From an uncultured Acinetobacter sp. (GTDB lineage Bacteria; Pseudomonadota; Gammaproteobacteria; Pseudomonadales; Moraxellaceae), in contig CAJYTY010000062.1 in the NCBI GenBank assembly GCA_913777945.1, forward strand, positions 1 to 64,000: a stretch of 64,000 nt of DNA. The letters run 5' to 3'. How positions within the stretch are numbered: the first letter of the stretch is position 1; each line of letters begins with the position of its first letter. The position numbers and the translations under genes were made by a program. Under the pieces are notes generated by a model. The model saw only the letters and a program-made list of their open reading frames with translations. It was not told the origin of the DNA and ran no database searches. This document shows, piece by piece, positions 25,580 to 35,225 of this stretch.

Positions 25580-25711
25580 ATGAGTAGTGGTTGTTGTCGC
25601 TCCGCTTTGTTCTTATTTCCTAAAAAAAATGTTTTGGCTATTTGTGCCGACCTTTTAAAAATTCAACTTCATAACGATATTGCTGATTTTGCAGAGGAGT
25701 CACATCAATGA
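25580..25711 (+). CDS. 43-codon upstream ORF overlapping the TerC-like gene
   Basis: An ORF of 43 residues ends in a TGA that overlaps the ATG of the next gene (ATGA). The product starts MSSGCCRS, has a short hydrophobic part (ALFLF, then VLAICADLL) and an acidic end. Its own ribosome-binding site is weak, whereas the downstream gene has a strong GAGGAG inside the ORF. That structure fits a leader peptide or a small protein coupled to the membrane protein. No family recognised; a chance ORF is possible. Confidence 0.42.
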   Translation: MSSGCCRSALFLFPKKNVLAICADLLKIQLHNDIADFAEESHQ

Positions 25712-27291
25712 TTTTTGAATGGATGTCTGATCCTTCTGCATGGGTTGGCTTAGCCACATTGGTGGTGCTTGAAATCGTCCTAGGTATTGATAACCTAGTA
25801 TTTATTGCAATCTTGGCAGAAAAACTACCACCAGAACAACGTAATGCTGCTCGTAGAGTTGGTTTGATTCTCGCCTTAATCATGCGTCTAGGATTGCTTG
25901 CCGCAATTGCATGGGTTGTGACTCTAACTGAACCACTGTTCCATATTTTTGACCATGCCTTTTCTGGTCGTGACCTGATTCTGCTGTTTGGTGGTGTGTT
26001 CTTACTCTTCAAAGGTACGATGGAGTTACATGAACGAATCGAGGGTCACCAAACACTGAAAGAAGAAAATCCTGTACATGCTACTTTTTGGATGGTGATT
26101 GTTCAGATTGTAGTTTTGGATGCTGTCTTTTCTTTAGACAGTGTGATTACTGCGGTTGGTATGGTTAAGCATCAAAGTGTCATGATGCTGGCAATGATTA
26201 TTGCTGTTGGTATTATGCTTTGGGCATCCAAACCATTGATGGATTTTGTGAATAAGCATCCAACGGTCGTGATTCTGTGTCTTGGTTTCCTGATGATGAT
26301 TGGTTTCTCATTAGTGGTTGAGGGCTTTGGTTTCCATATTCCGAAAGGTTACTTGTACGCTGCGATTGGTTTCTCTGTCTTGGTCGAAATCGTGAATCAG
26401 ACCATGCGTCGCAATCAAGAGAAATTGGTGACGACGACTGATTTACGTTATCGCACAGCTTCTGCGGTATTACGTATGTTGGGCAGTAAAGGTAATGGTA
26501 GTGAAGGCCAAAATAAAGAAGCCGAAGATGTTTTAGCGACTCAAGCCTATGCCAAAGAAGTTTTTGACGAAGATAATGGGGTCTATCACAGCGTATTGGT
26601 ACAGGGTGTTTTAGGCTTATCTGAACGTCCTGTGAAATCTGTGATGACACCGCGTCCTGAATTAGAATGGTTAGATTTAGACGCTGATCCGGCAGAGTTA
26701 AAAGAACGTTTAATGGCAATGACTCATTCGCGGTTGATTATTGCGCGTGGTGAGTTAGACAATATTGAAGGTGTTGTTTTAACGCATAAAGTGTTGAATG
26801 AATATATCGAAACAGGTGCAATTGATTTCAGTAAACACTTACGTGAGCCTGTGATTGTGCATGAAAATGCACAAGTATTAATGGTGATGGAGCAGTTACG
26901 TCAGGCTCCATTACAAATCGCAATCGTTTTAAATGAATACGGTTCTATCGAGGGAATTGCAACGCCGATAGATGTATTAGAGGCGATCGCAGGTGAGTTC
27001 CCTGATGAAGACGAATTGGAAGCTGTGGCTGCCAGTTTGGATGATGGTTCAATGTTATTAGAAGGTTCAACTGACATTCGCCATGTATCACTGTTATTAG
27101 GTAAAGATCTGGTTGATGAAAGTGAAGAATATTCAACTTTATCTGGTTATGTGTTATTCCATTTAGGTCGTTTACCTGAAAATGGGGAAATGGTTGAAGC
27201 TGATGGCTATCGCTTTGAAGTTGTTACAATGGATGGGCACAAAATTGAAAAAGTGCGTATTATTGCCAAAGAAAAGTTAGCCGATAAATAA
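25708..27291 (+). CDS. TerC family membrane protein with CBS and CorC/HlyC domains
   Basis: A 527-residue inner-membrane protein. The N-terminal TerC region (residues 1-235) has about seven helices with acidic signatures in the membrane ([16 protein letters not shown] and [14 protein letters not shown]). It is followed by a CBS pair (about 300-425, starting [16 protein letters not shown]) and a C-terminal transporter-associated CorC/HlyC domain (about 440-520). The E. coli proteins YegH and YoaE have the same plan. Known TerC/Alx proteins export manganese or calcium; this one probably also handles divalent ions (inference). The start has a strong AGAGGAG site. Confidence 0.9.
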   Translation: MIFEWMSDPSAWVGLATLVVLEIVLGIDNLVFIAILAEKLPPEQRNAARRVGLILALIMRLGLLAAIAWVVTLTEPLFHIFDHAFSGRDLILLFGGVFLLFKGTMELHERIEGHQTLKEENPVHATFWMVIVQIVVLDAVFSLDSVITAVGMVKHQSVMMLAMIIAVGIMLWASKPLMDFVNKHPTVVILCLGFLMMIGFSLVVEGFGFHIPKGYLYAAIGFSVLVEIVNQTMRRNQEKLVTTTDLRYRTASAVLRMLGSKGNGSEGQNKEAEDVLATQAYAKEVFDEDNGVYHSVLVQGVLGLSERPVKSVMTPRPELEWLDLDADPAELKERLMAMTHSRLIIARGELDNIEGVVLTHKVLNEYIETGAIDFSKHLREPVIVHENAQVLMVMEQLRQAPLQIAIVLNEYGSIEGIATPIDVLEAIAGEFPDEDELEAVAASLDDGSMLLEGSTDIRHVSLLLGKDLVDESEEYSTLSGYVLFHLGRLPENGEMVEADGYRFEVVTMDGHKIEKVRIIAKEKLADK

Positions 27292-27304
27292 TTAAGTTTG
27301 TTTT

Positions 27305-27363
27305 AAATAGCCTTTGAGCTTTACGATCGTGATTGCGGTAGTTTTGCTCAAGGCTATTTTTAT
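27305..27363 (+). terminator. Terminator after the TerC-like gene
   Basis: Long-stem inverted repeat: AAATAGCCTTTGAGC pairs with GCTCAAGGCTATTT across a 26-nt loop and is followed by a T run. It starts 14 nt after the stop codon. Confidence 0.72.
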
Positions 27364-27375
27364 TTGAGTATTGAA

Positions 27376-27858
27376 ATGACATTGACAGACAATTGCCCAT
27401 GTGGAAATGGGCTATATGTAATATGTTGCCAGCCTTTGCATTTGAAACAACAATTTGCTCAAAATGCAGAGCAATTAATGCGTTCGCGTTACAGTGCTTT
27501 TGCTTTACAACAGATTGATTATATTTTGGAAACCACCGCTTTGGGGCAGCAAGCTGCTTTGGATCGAGATGCGATTGCAGATTGGAGTCAATCCAATCAG
27601 TGGCTAAATTTAGAAGTCGTGCAGTACCAGCCAAAACTGGATAAAACCCATGCCTTGGTCGAGTTCAAAGCTCATTACTGTGATAAAAATCAGGGTGACA
27701 AACAGGCGCATATTCATCATGAAATTTCACATTTTGTTTTGCATCAACAACAGTGGTACTTTCTTGATCCAACCTTGAATATGCAAATAACCATGAAACA
27801 ACCTTGTATTTGTGGTTCAGGGAAAAAATTTAAACAATGTTGTGCACAATTCATCTAA
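27376..27858 (+). CDS. YchJ family SEC-C motif protein
   Basis: A 160-residue UPF0225/YchJ protein. An N-terminal zinc knuckle (CPCGNGLYVICC) and a C-terminal SEC-C motif (CICGSGKKFKQCC) flank an NTF2-like middle domain. The family binds zinc through the C-x-C-x8-C-C motif as in SecA; its role is unknown. The ATG at 27376 is preferred over the in-frame TTG four codons earlier, because it directly precedes the conserved TLTDNCPCGNG start. It follows the terminator, so it has its own promoter. Confidence 0.87.
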   Translation: MTLTDNCPCGNGLYVICCQPLHLKQQFAQNAEQLMRSRYSAFALQQIDYILETTALGQQAALDRDAIADWSQSNQWLNLEVVQYQPKLDKTHALVEFKAHYCDKNQGDKQAHIHHEISHFVLHQQQWYFLDPTLNMQITMKQPCICGSGKKFKQCCAQFI

Positions 27859-27910
27859 GTTTGTCTTAAAATAGCGCACACTTTGATGCCTGATTTAGGG
27901 ATGTCGGCAG

Positions 27911-28555
27911 ATGTTACTCACCGTGATTTATATTATTGCCATTACTGCGGAAGCGATGACAGGGGCGTTATCAGCAGGACGACGTAGTATGGACTGGTTT
28001 GGGGTAACGCTGATTGCTTGTGTGACCGCTTTAGGTGGTGGTTCTGTTCGAGATGTTTTACTAGGCCATTATCCTTTAACGTGGGTCAAACATCCTGAAT
28101 ATTTAGTTCTGACTTGTTGTGCAGCGTTTGTCACCATTATTATCGCCAAATGGATGAAGCATTTACGTAGTGTATTCTTATTGCTCGATGCCATGGGCTT
28201 AATTGGTTTTACGATTATTGGCTGTCAAATTGCATTATCGATGGGGCATGGTTTTGTAGTTTCTGCCGTGGCAGGCGTGTTAACGGGAGTTTCAGGCGGT
28301 ATTTTGCGTGATATTTTGTGTAACGATGTGCCTTTAGTGTTTCGCCGTGAGTTGTACGCCAGTATCTCCTTTGTTGCAGTCATCTGCTATTGGGTGTGTT
28401 TGGAAATTGGTTTACCTCATGATTTGACTGTGATTTTTACTTTAGTATTTGGTTTTACCTTGCGTGTAATCGCAATTTATTTTGGTCTGGAAATGCCGAA
28501 ATTTATTTATAAAGAAGACGATGCGGAATCTGCTTCTTCAACAGATGAGCATTAA
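27911..28555 (+). CDS. Trimeric intracellular cation channel (TRIC) family protein
   Basis: A 214-residue membrane protein with seven predicted helices and two UPF0126 repeats. The first has TALGGGSVRDVLLG, and the second has TGVSGGILRDILCNDVP, the paired glycine-rich signatures of the bacterial TRIC/YicG/YadS family. Known members are homotrimeric monovalent cation channels. The gene starts 52 nt after the YchJ-type gene, with no terminator seen between. It ends before a 78-nt gap. Confidence 0.88.
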   Translation: MLLTVIYIIAITAEAMTGALSAGRRSMDWFGVTLIACVTALGGGSVRDVLLGHYPLTWVKHPEYLVLTCCAAFVTIIIAKWMKHLRSVFLLLDAMGLIGFTIIGCQIALSMGHGFVVSAVAGVLTGVSGGILRDILCNDVPLVFRRELYASISFVAVICYWVCLEIGLPHDLTVIFTLVFGFTLRVIAIYFGLEMPKFIYKEDDAESASSTDEH

Positions 28556-28651
28556 TTAATAAATAACAAAGAGAGTAAAGAATTTTAGGTTGAAATACCT
28601 ACTTTCCCTTACAACACATAAATTAACCGTTACTTGAATCTTAAATTTAAA

Positions 28652-29290
28652 ATGAATCTTTTATCTGTACAAGAAATGGCTCCTGATGTTATGGAGTTCG
28701 ATGTAGGTCAACAAATAATGATAGGTCTTGATTATTGTCTTGGACGCAATAATAGAGGCAAAAATCTTTTGTTAGGAAGGAGTTGGCTATGGATCGCTGC
28801 AACTTATAATAGATCACTTGTTGCTGAATATAATTGGGCTTCAACTTGGATGGAGCAACCCGAATATAACGAAAGTGAAGTTATCTATATTGAAGATCTT
28901 GAGCTAATTGCTGAGCAAGGCAATGCAGCCGCTTTGTATCTGTTGGGAGTTTATCATTCTGGTTCAAATGAAGATAAGCAGGTCGATATTGATCTTGTAT
29001 TGAAATATTATGAGAAAGCCGCACAGCAGCAATTCTATCCTGCTATTAATAATCTTGCAGATAAATATGAAAATGGCACTGGTGTCGCAAAGAATCTAAA
29101 AATAGCCTTTGAGTTTTATTCTACGGCAGCCGATCAAGGAATTGCTGCATCTCAGTTTAGTTTGGGTCTTTTTTACTTAAAGGGACTTTATGTCGAAAAA
29201 GATGAAGAATTAGCTAGAGAGTGGTTAAAAAAGGCGGAGAAAAATGGCTGGTTTCCCGCATCAGAAATTCTATTGAATATGTTGCATTAA
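28652..29290 (+). CDS. Sel1-like repeat protein
   Basis: A 212-residue protein with three to four Sel1-like repeats from about residue 80 (GNAAALYLLGVYHSG, then AINNLADKYENGTGV and AASQFSLGLFYLKGLYV). These form an alpha-solenoid that usually mediates protein contacts. No signal peptide is seen, so it is probably cytoplasmic. The start ATG at 28652 was preferred to a TTG 18 nt upstream; neither has a strong ribosome-binding site. It is AT-rich and stands alone before parC. The target is unknown. Confidence 0.75.
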   Translation: MNLLSVQEMAPDVMEFDVGQQIMIGLDYCLGRNNRGKNLLLGRSWLWIAATYNRSLVAEYNWASTWMEQPEYNESEVIYIEDLELIAEQGNAAALYLLGVYHSGSNEDKQVDIDLVLKYYEKAAQQQFYPAINNLADKYENGTGVAKNLKIAFEFYSTAADQGIAASQFSLGLFYLKGLYVEKDEELAREWLKKAEKNGWFPASEILLNMLH

Positions 29291-29404
29291 GCTTAACAAG
29301 ACACCATTTGACGTTTAAACAACAACAAGGGGTTGTCACAAGGCATTCATCCACATAGCATACAAAACATTGACGATAACAATGATTTTGGATGACTTGC
29401 TGAA

Positions 29405-31624
29405 ATGACCAGCCTTGCACATCATGCAACCGAAAACCGCTCCGTAGCCGAATTCACAGAACAAGCTTACTTAAATTATGCCATGTACGTGATTATGGAT
29501 CGTGCACTGCCGCATATCAGCGATGGTTTAAAACCTGTACAACGTCGTATTGTTTATGCAATGAGTGAGCTGGGTTTAAAATCCACTGGTAAGCCGAAGA
29601 AGTCAGCCCGTACTGTTGGTGATGTACTCGGTAAATATCATCCGCATGGTGACTCAGCCTGTTATGAAGCGATGGTGTTGATGGCACAGCCATTCAGCTA
29701 CCGTTATCCATTGATTGAAGGTCAAGGCAACTGGGGTTCACCAGATGATCCTAAGTCATTTGCTGCAATGCGTTATACCGAAGCCAAATTGTCTGCTTAT
29801 AGTGAATTATTACTGAGTGAACTTGGGCAAGGGACGAGTGAATGGCAAGATAACTTTGATGGTTCGATGAAAGAACCGATCACCTTACCTGCACGTATTC
29901 CCAATATTCTGTTGAACGGTACTACGGGTATTGCGGTAGGGATGGCAACTGATATTCCACCGCATAACTTACGTGAAGTGGTCAAAGGTACGATTGCACT
30001 GATTCGTAATCCTGAAACCACTGATGAAAAATTAGCAGAATATATTCCAGCCCCCGATTTACCGACCAAAGCTGAAATTATTACGCCACCAGAAGAATTA
30101 CTGAAAATCCAAACCACAGGGCGTGGTAGCTATCGTGCGCGTGCCGTGTATACGGTCGAAAAAAATGAGATTGTGATTACTGAGCTACCTTATCAAGTTT
30201 CAGGTTCAAAAGTCGTTACGCAAATTGCAGATCAAATGATTGCGAAAAAGTTGCCTTTGGTGGCAGACATTCGTGATGAATCAGATCATAAAAATCCAAC
30301 ACGTTTAGTCATTGTATTACGTTCTAATCGTGTAGATGCTGAAACGGTGATGAGCCATTTATTTGCAACCACTGATTTAGAATCAAGCTATCGCGTTAAT
30401 TTGAATATGATTGGTGCAGATGGTCGTCCTCAAGTCAAATCGATTCGCCGTATTTTGTTGGAATGGATTGAGATCCGTAAGCAAACCGTAACACGTCGTT
30501 TACAATATCATTTAAATAAAATTGAAAAACGTTTGCACATTATGGCAGGCCTTTTAATTGCCTATTTAGATATTGATACTGTAATCCAGATTATTCGTGA
30601 AGAAGATCAACCAAAACCTGTTTTGATGCAGCACTTTGGGATTGATGATATTCAGGCTGAGGCAATTTTGGAGCTCAAGCTTCGTCATTTGGCTAAACTT
30701 GAAGAAATGGAAATCCGCCGTGAGCAAGAAGAATTAGAAGCGAAAGCAGCGATTATTCGCGAGCAACTTGCAAATCCTGAATCATTGAAGAATTTAATTA
30801 TTGGTGAATTAAAAGAAGACGCGAAAAAGTTCGGTGATGATCGCCGTTCACCGATTGTGACACGTGCTGATGCGGTACAAATCAAAGAACAAGATTTAAT
30901 GCCTGCGGAAACAGTAACTGTGGTCTTGTCAGAAGCAGGCTGGGTGAGAGCCGCTAAAGGTGGTGATGTTGATGCAGCAAATCTAAATTTCCGTGCGGGT
31001 GATCAATATTTGAGTCATGCAGTTGGGAAAACCAATCAGCGAGTCTACTTTTTAGATGAAACGGGGCGGAGTTATGCGCTGCCGATTAGTAGTCTCCCTT
31101 CTGCACGTGGTTTAGGCGAGCCATTGAGCTCAAAGCTTGCACCAGCCAGCGGCGTATCATTTATTCAAGTATTTATTGATGATGACAGTAATGAGTTACT
31201 TGCTGTCAGTTCAAATGGATATGGATTTAAAACGCAAGCGGTGCAGTTAGATACCAATGCGAAAGCAGGTAAAGCCTTTTTGACAGTTGCAGAGAATGCA
31301 ACCGCTTTACCTTTACTGCCAATTCAACAAGCCACACATGTTGCAATTCTCAGTTCATCAGGGCGTTTACTGATCATAGATTTGGCTGAATTACCTGTTC
31401 TGAATAAAGGTAAAGGTAACAAGTTGATACAACTTGATGAAAAAGAGCAAATTTTATCCATGACAACCCTAGGTTTAGATGAAATAATCCAAGTCGCTGC
31501 AGGACAACAACACCTAAAACTGAAAGGGGACGATCTCCAAAAATATATAGGAAAAAGAGCAACAAAGGGGCAACTTTTACCACGGGGATATCAAAAAGCA
31601 AATAGACTCCTCATTCAGAGATAA
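29405..31624 (+). CDS. parC: DNA topoisomerase IV subunit A
   Basis: A 739-residue ParC. The breakage-reunion domain carries the catalytic tyrosine in [10 protein letters not shown] (near residue 124), and the C-terminal region forms a beta-pinwheel. With ParE it decatenates chromosomes after replication. The quinolone-resistance region [10 protein letters not shown] has Ser84 and Glu88, the wild-type residues of Acinetobacter, so no common ParC resistance change is present. It is monocistronic. Confidence 0.96.
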   Translation: MTSLAHHATENRSVAEFTEQAYLNYAMYVIMDRALPHISDGLKPVQRRIVYAMSELGLKSTGKPKKSARTVGDVLGKYHPHGDSACYEAMVLMAQPFSYRYPLIEGQGNWGSPDDPKSFAAMRYTEAKLSAYSELLLSELGQGTSEWQDNFDGSMKEPITLPARIPNILLNGTTGIAVGMATDIPPHNLREVVKGTIALIRNPETTDEKLAEYIPAPDLPTKAEIITPPEELLKIQTTGRGSYRARAVYTVEKNEIVITELPYQVSGSKVVTQIADQMIAKKLPLVADIRDESDHKNPTRLVIVLRSNRVDAETVMSHLFATTDLESSYRVNLNMIGADGRPQVKSIRRILLEWIEIRKQTVTRRLQYHLNKIEKRLHIMAGLLIAYLDIDTVIQIIREEDQPKPVLMQHFGIDDIQAEAILELKLRHLAKLEEMEIRREQEELEAKAAIIREQLANPESLKNLIIGELKEDAKKFGDDRRSPIVTRADAVQIKEQDLMPAETVTVVLSEAGWVRAAKGGDVDAANLNFRAGDQYLSHAVGKTNQRVYFLDETGRSYALPISSLPSARGLGEPLSSKLAPASGVSFIQVFIDDDSNELLAVSSNGYGFKTQAVQLDTNAKAGKAFLTVAENATALPLLPIQQATHVAILSSSGRLLIIDLAELPVLNKGKGNKLIQLDEKEQILSMTTLGLDEIIQVAAGQQHLKLKGDDLQKYIGKRATKGQLLPRGYQKANRLLIQR

Positions 31625-31732
31625 GGCTAGTATTCTGTGATAAAAATACGTTATATATGACAAGGTATTCATATTATTTGAATAGATTGACAGGGCAATT
31701 CCAAAAGTTAAAAAAAAGTTTTGTCATGGAAA

Positions 31733-31745
31733 GTAACGTCGTTAC
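31733..31745. promoter_or_regulatory. Palindrome upstream of fadD
   Basis: GTAACGTCGTTAC is a 13-bp inverted repeat 35 bp before the fadD start. It may be an operator for a fatty-acid-responsive regulator; it does not match the PsrA site GAAAC-N4-GTTTC well. Assignment rests on symmetry and position only. Confidence 0.35.
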
Positions 31746-31780
31746 ATTTTTAAGGATTACTACTCGGAGATAATGGCATT

Positions 31781-33460
31781 ATGGAAAAGATTTGGTTTGC
31801 AGAATACCAAAAGACAGGAATTCCAGAAACAGTTGCGCTGCCTGCTGAAAACACCTCACTTGTTGATATTTTTGAACGCAATTTCCAAAAATTTGGTTCA
31901 CGTGATGCCTTTATCTTCATGGATAAAGTTTTAACGTACAATGAATTAGAAGTCGCTAGCCGTAAGTTTGCTACTTATTTACAAGGCCTTGGTTTGGCTA
32001 AAGGGACACGCGTTGCGGTGATGATGCCGAACGTATTTCAATATCCAGTAGTTGCTCTTGGCGTATTCCGTGCAGGCTTGGTATTGGTCAATGTAAACCC
32101 GCTTTATACTTCACGTGAGCTTGAGCATCAGTTAAATGACTCTGGCGCAGAAGCCCTTGTAATCATCGAAAACTTTGCTAGTGTTTATCAAAGCATTATT
32201 GGTAAAACACCTGTGAAGCATGTTGTTGTTGCTTCTGTCGGTGACATGCTCGGTACACTGAAAGGTACGATTGTAAACTTCGTTTTACGTAAAGTACGTA
32301 AACAAATTCCAGCATGGAATATTCCTGGTCACGTTAAATTTAATGCAGCGTTAGGTAAAGCGAATCCAAGCAATTATAAACGTCCAAGTTTGACCTTAAG
32401 CGATACTGCTGTACTGCAATATACAGGTGGTACGACAGGTGTTTCTAAAGGTGCTGAGTTAACACACCGTAACTTGGTTTCTAACCTATTACAATGTGAT
32501 GGTATTTTCTCAAGTAAATTTGGCACAGGTGACGGTTCTAAAGATGATCGTATCGTGTGTGCGTTACCGCTTTATCACATCTTTGCATTCATGGTGTGCG
32601 CGCTTTACGGTATGTATAAAGGTCAAGCGAATATCTTGATTCCGAACCCACGTGACCTACCAGCAGTCGTTGGTGAATTACGTAAATACCAACCTTCTTT
32701 CTTCCCAGCAGTAAACACCTTGTTTAATGCCTTAGTGAATAACGAAGAATTCAAACAGCTTGACCATAGCAAATTGAAGATGGCAATGGGTGGTGGTATG
32801 GCTGTATTGCCATCTACGGCTGCTGCTTGGCAAAAAGTAACAGGTACCATCATTATCGAAGGTTATGGTTTATCTGAAACATCGCCAGTGGCGACAGCAA
32901 ACCCGCCTGCAACAACAGAGTTCAGTGGTACGATTGGTATCCCATTACCATTAACTGAAGTTGCTTTACTTGATGATGATGGTAATGAAGTGGCACTTGG
33001 TGAGCAGGGTGAAATTTCGATTCGTGGTCCACAGGTAATGAAAGGCTACTGGAATCGCCCTGATGAAACTGAGAAAGTCATGACCAAAGACGGTTTCTTC
33101 CGTACCGGTGATGTTGGTGTCATGGATTCACGCGGTTATTTCAAAATTGTAGACCGTAAAAAAGATATGATCTTGGTTTCAGGCTTTAACGTTTACCCGA
33201 GTGAAATTGAAGAAGTGATTGCGAAGCATCCAAAAGTATTGGAAGTTGCTGCGATTGGTGTGCCAGATGAAAAATCAGGTGAAGTGCCTAAATTATTCAT
33301 CGTGAAAAAAGATCCTTCATTAACAACTGAAGAAATTATTGCTTATGCAAAACAAAACTTAACAGGTTATAAATGCCCACGTTATGTTGAGTTTATGGAT
33401 GATCTACCAAAATCTAACGTAGGTAAGATCTTACGTAAAGATTTACGTAAACCAGCTTAA
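31781..33460 (+). CDS. fadD: Long-chain fatty acyl-CoA ligase
   Basis: A 559-residue AMP-forming acyl-CoA synthetase. The P-loop-like motif YTGGTTGVSKGAELTH is near residue 213, EGYGLSETSP near 362, and the hinge/adenylation motif TGDVGVMDSRGYFKIVDRKKDMI near 443, with the catalytic C-terminal lysine in KSNVGKILRKDLR. It activates long-chain fatty acids with ATP and CoA for beta-oxidation, at the inner face of the membrane. It is monocistronic, with a palindrome upstream and a strong terminator. Confidence 0.94.
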   Translation: MEKIWFAEYQKTGIPETVALPAENTSLVDIFERNFQKFGSRDAFIFMDKVLTYNELEVASRKFATYLQGLGLAKGTRVAVMMPNVFQYPVVALGVFRAGLVLVNVNPLYTSRELEHQLNDSGAEALVIIENFASVYQSIIGKTPVKHVVVASVGDMLGTLKGTIVNFVLRKVRKQIPAWNIPGHVKFNAALGKANPSNYKRPSLTLSDTAVLQYTGGTTGVSKGAELTHRNLVSNLLQCDGIFSSKFGTGDGSKDDRIVCALPLYHIFAFMVCALYGMYKGQANILIPNPRDLPAVVGELRKYQPSFFPAVNTLFNALVNNEEFKQLDHSKLKMAMGGGMAVLPSTAAAWQKVTGTIIIEGYGLSETSPVATANPPATTEFSGTIGIPLPLTEVALLDDDGNEVALGEQGEISIRGPQVMKGYWNRPDETEKVMTKDGFFRTGDVGVMDSRGYFKIVDRKKDMILVSGFNVYPSEIEEVIAKHPKVLEVAAIGVPDEKSGEVPKLFIVKKDPSLTTEEIIAYAKQNLTGYKCPRYVEFMDDLPKSNVGKILRKDLRKPA

Positions 33461-33504
33461 GCATCCCACTTAGCCTCCGTTTAAAAAAAGAGAGCTATTG
33501 GAAA

Positions 33505-33536
33505 TAAAAAAACGCCACAATTGTGGCGTTTTTTAT
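33505..33536. terminator. Bidirectional terminator after fadD
   Basis: Perfect inverted repeat AAAACGCCACAA / TTGTGGCGTTTT with A and T runs on both sides, between fadD and the convergent membrane-protein gene. Confidence 0.95.
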
Positions 33537-33542
33537 TTGTGC

Positions 33543-33935
33543 TTATTGAGTACTATTTGATTTCATCAACCAACGATCGATATAAGGCCGTCCAATACCG
33601 ACAATGCCAACAAAAACGACCATGGATATTAGTTGAAAAACTAATCGGGTTTGGTTGATACCATTAAAGCTAAAGTAGTTATCAATAAGGGTATATAGCA
33701 CAATAACGATCAGCCAATGCCAAAGTGTTAAGCGGTAAATCCCCACAGCATAAAAAGCAATAATGAGAATGACAAAGGTGCCAAGCGTAGATTGCCAATT
33801 GTAGTTTGCACAAATCACGCTGAGTAGAAATGCGATGATGGGCAACACTACTTTGAGTACGCGGTCAACTAAAAGCTGATGCTGTCGTTGTTGAGCAAGA
33901 ACATCAAACAATTTGTTTTGATCTTGAGCTGGCAT
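33543..33935 (-). CDS. Small inner-membrane protein of unknown function
   Basis: A 130-residue protein with four predicted helices: about 30-47, 50-67, 72-88 and 100-118. The N terminus is polar and glutamine-rich (MPAQDQNKLFD). I do not recognise the family. The ATG at 33935 follows AAGG at good spacing, so it is chosen over a TTG eight codons upstream. It is monocistronic, ending at the bidirectional terminator shared with fadD. Confidence 0.72.
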   Translation of the reverse strand: MPAQDQNKLFDVLAQQRQHQLLVDRVLKVVLPIIAFLLSVICANYNWQSTLGTFVILIIAFYAVGIYRLTLWHWLIVIVLYTLIDNYFSFNGINQTRLVFQLISMVVFVGIVGIGRPYIDRWLMKSNSTQ

Positions 33936-34071
33936 AACATGACCTTGAGATTGAATCAAAGAAAACTACTTTTAAAACTAGCAGAATATATAAAAGCAGT
34001 GCTTGTTGAACAAGCACAAATGAAAGTTTGATGAATTATAAGTTATGATAGCATGATCACAAGAACTTCAA

Positions 34072-34485
34072 ATGATGGATATCAGCATGCAGGGTATTAG
34101 CGGCATTATATTGATTCTTATCGTTGCGTGTTTATTGCCATATGTTTTTACCTTAATTGCAAAAGCAAAAGGTGGCTTCCAAGCAAAGGATAATCAGAAT
34201 CCGCGTGAATTTTTGGCGAAAACGACAGGTCTAGCTGCCAGAGCCAATGCAGTACAGCAGAATAGTTTTGAAAGTTTACCCTTATTTATCGCTGCAATTT
34301 TAATGGCTGAATATATGGTTGTGCCTGAGAAATTTATTCTGAGCTTAGGCTGGGCGTATATCGTATTTCGAATCATTTATGGCATCTGTTATTTAGCGAA
34401 TCTAGCCACTTTACGTTCGATTATTTGGTTTTTTTCAATATTTTGTCCAATTTTACTGTTTGTGATTACGATTAAACTGACCTAA
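34072..34485 (+). CDS. MAPEG family membrane protein
   Basis: A 137-residue protein with four membrane helices of the MAPEG family (eicosanoid and glutathione metabolism type). The typical helix-2 pattern RANAVQQNSFESLPLFIAAI is present near residue 60, and helix 3-4 has the WAYIVFRIIYGICY segment. Bacterial members are trimeric and may use glutathione; the substrate is unknown. The first ATG was taken, but an ATG one codon later is equally possible. A TATGAT box lies 28 nt upstream. Confidence 0.87.
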   Translation: MMDISMQGISGIILILIVACLLPYVFTLIAKAKGGFQAKDNQNPREFLAKTTGLAARANAVQQNSFESLPLFIAAILMAEYMVVPEKFILSLGWAYIVFRIIYGICYLANLATLRSIIWFFSIFCPILLFVITIKLT

Positions 34486-34551
34486 ATCGATGTTGAGTAT
34501 AAAATTCATTAACGCTCAGCATATCTAGCATCATTTTTATGGTATTCACGC

Positions 34552-34557
34552 TATAAT
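34552..34557 (+). promoter_or_regulatory. Probable -10 box of the ppa promoter
   Basis: A perfect TATAAT within CACGCTATAATCTG, 45 bp upstream of ppa. The -35 hexamer at the matching distance is weak. Confidence 0.5.
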
Positions 34558-34601
34558 CTGTCGGATTTACATCTAAGTTCACAAGATAAACGAGTGTTGA
34601 T

Positions 34602-35129
34602 ATGAGTTATAGCAATATTCCTGCGGGTAAAGACGCACCAAATGACATCTATGTCATCATTGAGATTCCTGCAAATGCAGCGCCAATCAAATACGAAATC
34701 GATAAAGATTCTGATGCGTTATTTGTAGACCGCTTCATGGGTACAGCAATGTTCTACCCCGCTAACTATGGTTATGTACCAAATACATTATCTGAAGATG
34801 GCGACCCATTAGACGTACTTGTTGTAACTCCACACCCTGTTGCTGCGGGTTCAGTAATCCGTTGCCGTCCAGTGGGTAAACTGAATATGGAAGATGATGG
34901 TGGTATCGATGCGAAACTCATCGCAGTTCCACATGAGAAGTTATCTCCTCTCTATAAAGATGTGAAAGAATATACAGATCTTCCACCTTTATTGATTAGC
35001 CAAGTTGAGCATTTCTTTGCTCACTATAAAGATTTAGAGCCAGGTAAGTGGGTGAAAATCAGTGGTTGGGAAAATGCTGATGTTGCAAAAGCTGAAGTAT
35101 TGAAAGCAATCGAAGCTGCTAAAAAATAA
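34602..35129 (+). CDS. ppa: Inorganic pyrophosphatase (family I)
   Basis: A 175-residue soluble family I pyrophosphatase that hydrolyses PPi to phosphate with Mg2+ in the cytoplasm. The signature [10 protein letters not shown], with three catalytic aspartates, is near residue 66, and [15 protein letters not shown] marks the substrate-binding strand. The length is the usual 175 for bacterial enzymes. It is monocistronic, with its own -10 box and a strong terminator. Confidence 0.97.
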   Translation: MSYSNIPAGKDAPNDIYVIIEIPANAAPIKYEIDKDSDALFVDRFMGTAMFYPANYGYVPNTLSEDGDPLDVLVVTPHPVAAGSVIRCRPVGKLNMEDDGGIDAKLIAVPHEKLSPLYKDVKEYTDLPPLLISQVEHFFAHYKDLEPGKWVKISGWENADVAKAEVLKAIEAAKK

Positions 35130-35170
35130 GTTTCAGATTTAGCTTAATTTTATGATTTAAAGTTGAGCGC

Positions 35171-35208
35171 AATAAAAAACTCCATTCAGTTGAATGGAGT
35201 TTTTTATT
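35171..35208. terminator. Bidirectional terminator between ppa and the OprD-type gene
   Basis: Long perfect inverted repeat AAAAAACTCCATTCA / TGAATGGAGTTTTTT with flanking A and T runs. It serves both convergent genes. Confidence 0.95.
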
Positions 35209-35225
35209 GCTTGAATTGCTGCGAA

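Noticed and set aside
26213..26719. 168-residue minus-strand ORF inside the TerC-like gene
   Set aside because: It is fully covered by a gene with recognised TerC and CBS motifs, and has low-complexity shadow composition.
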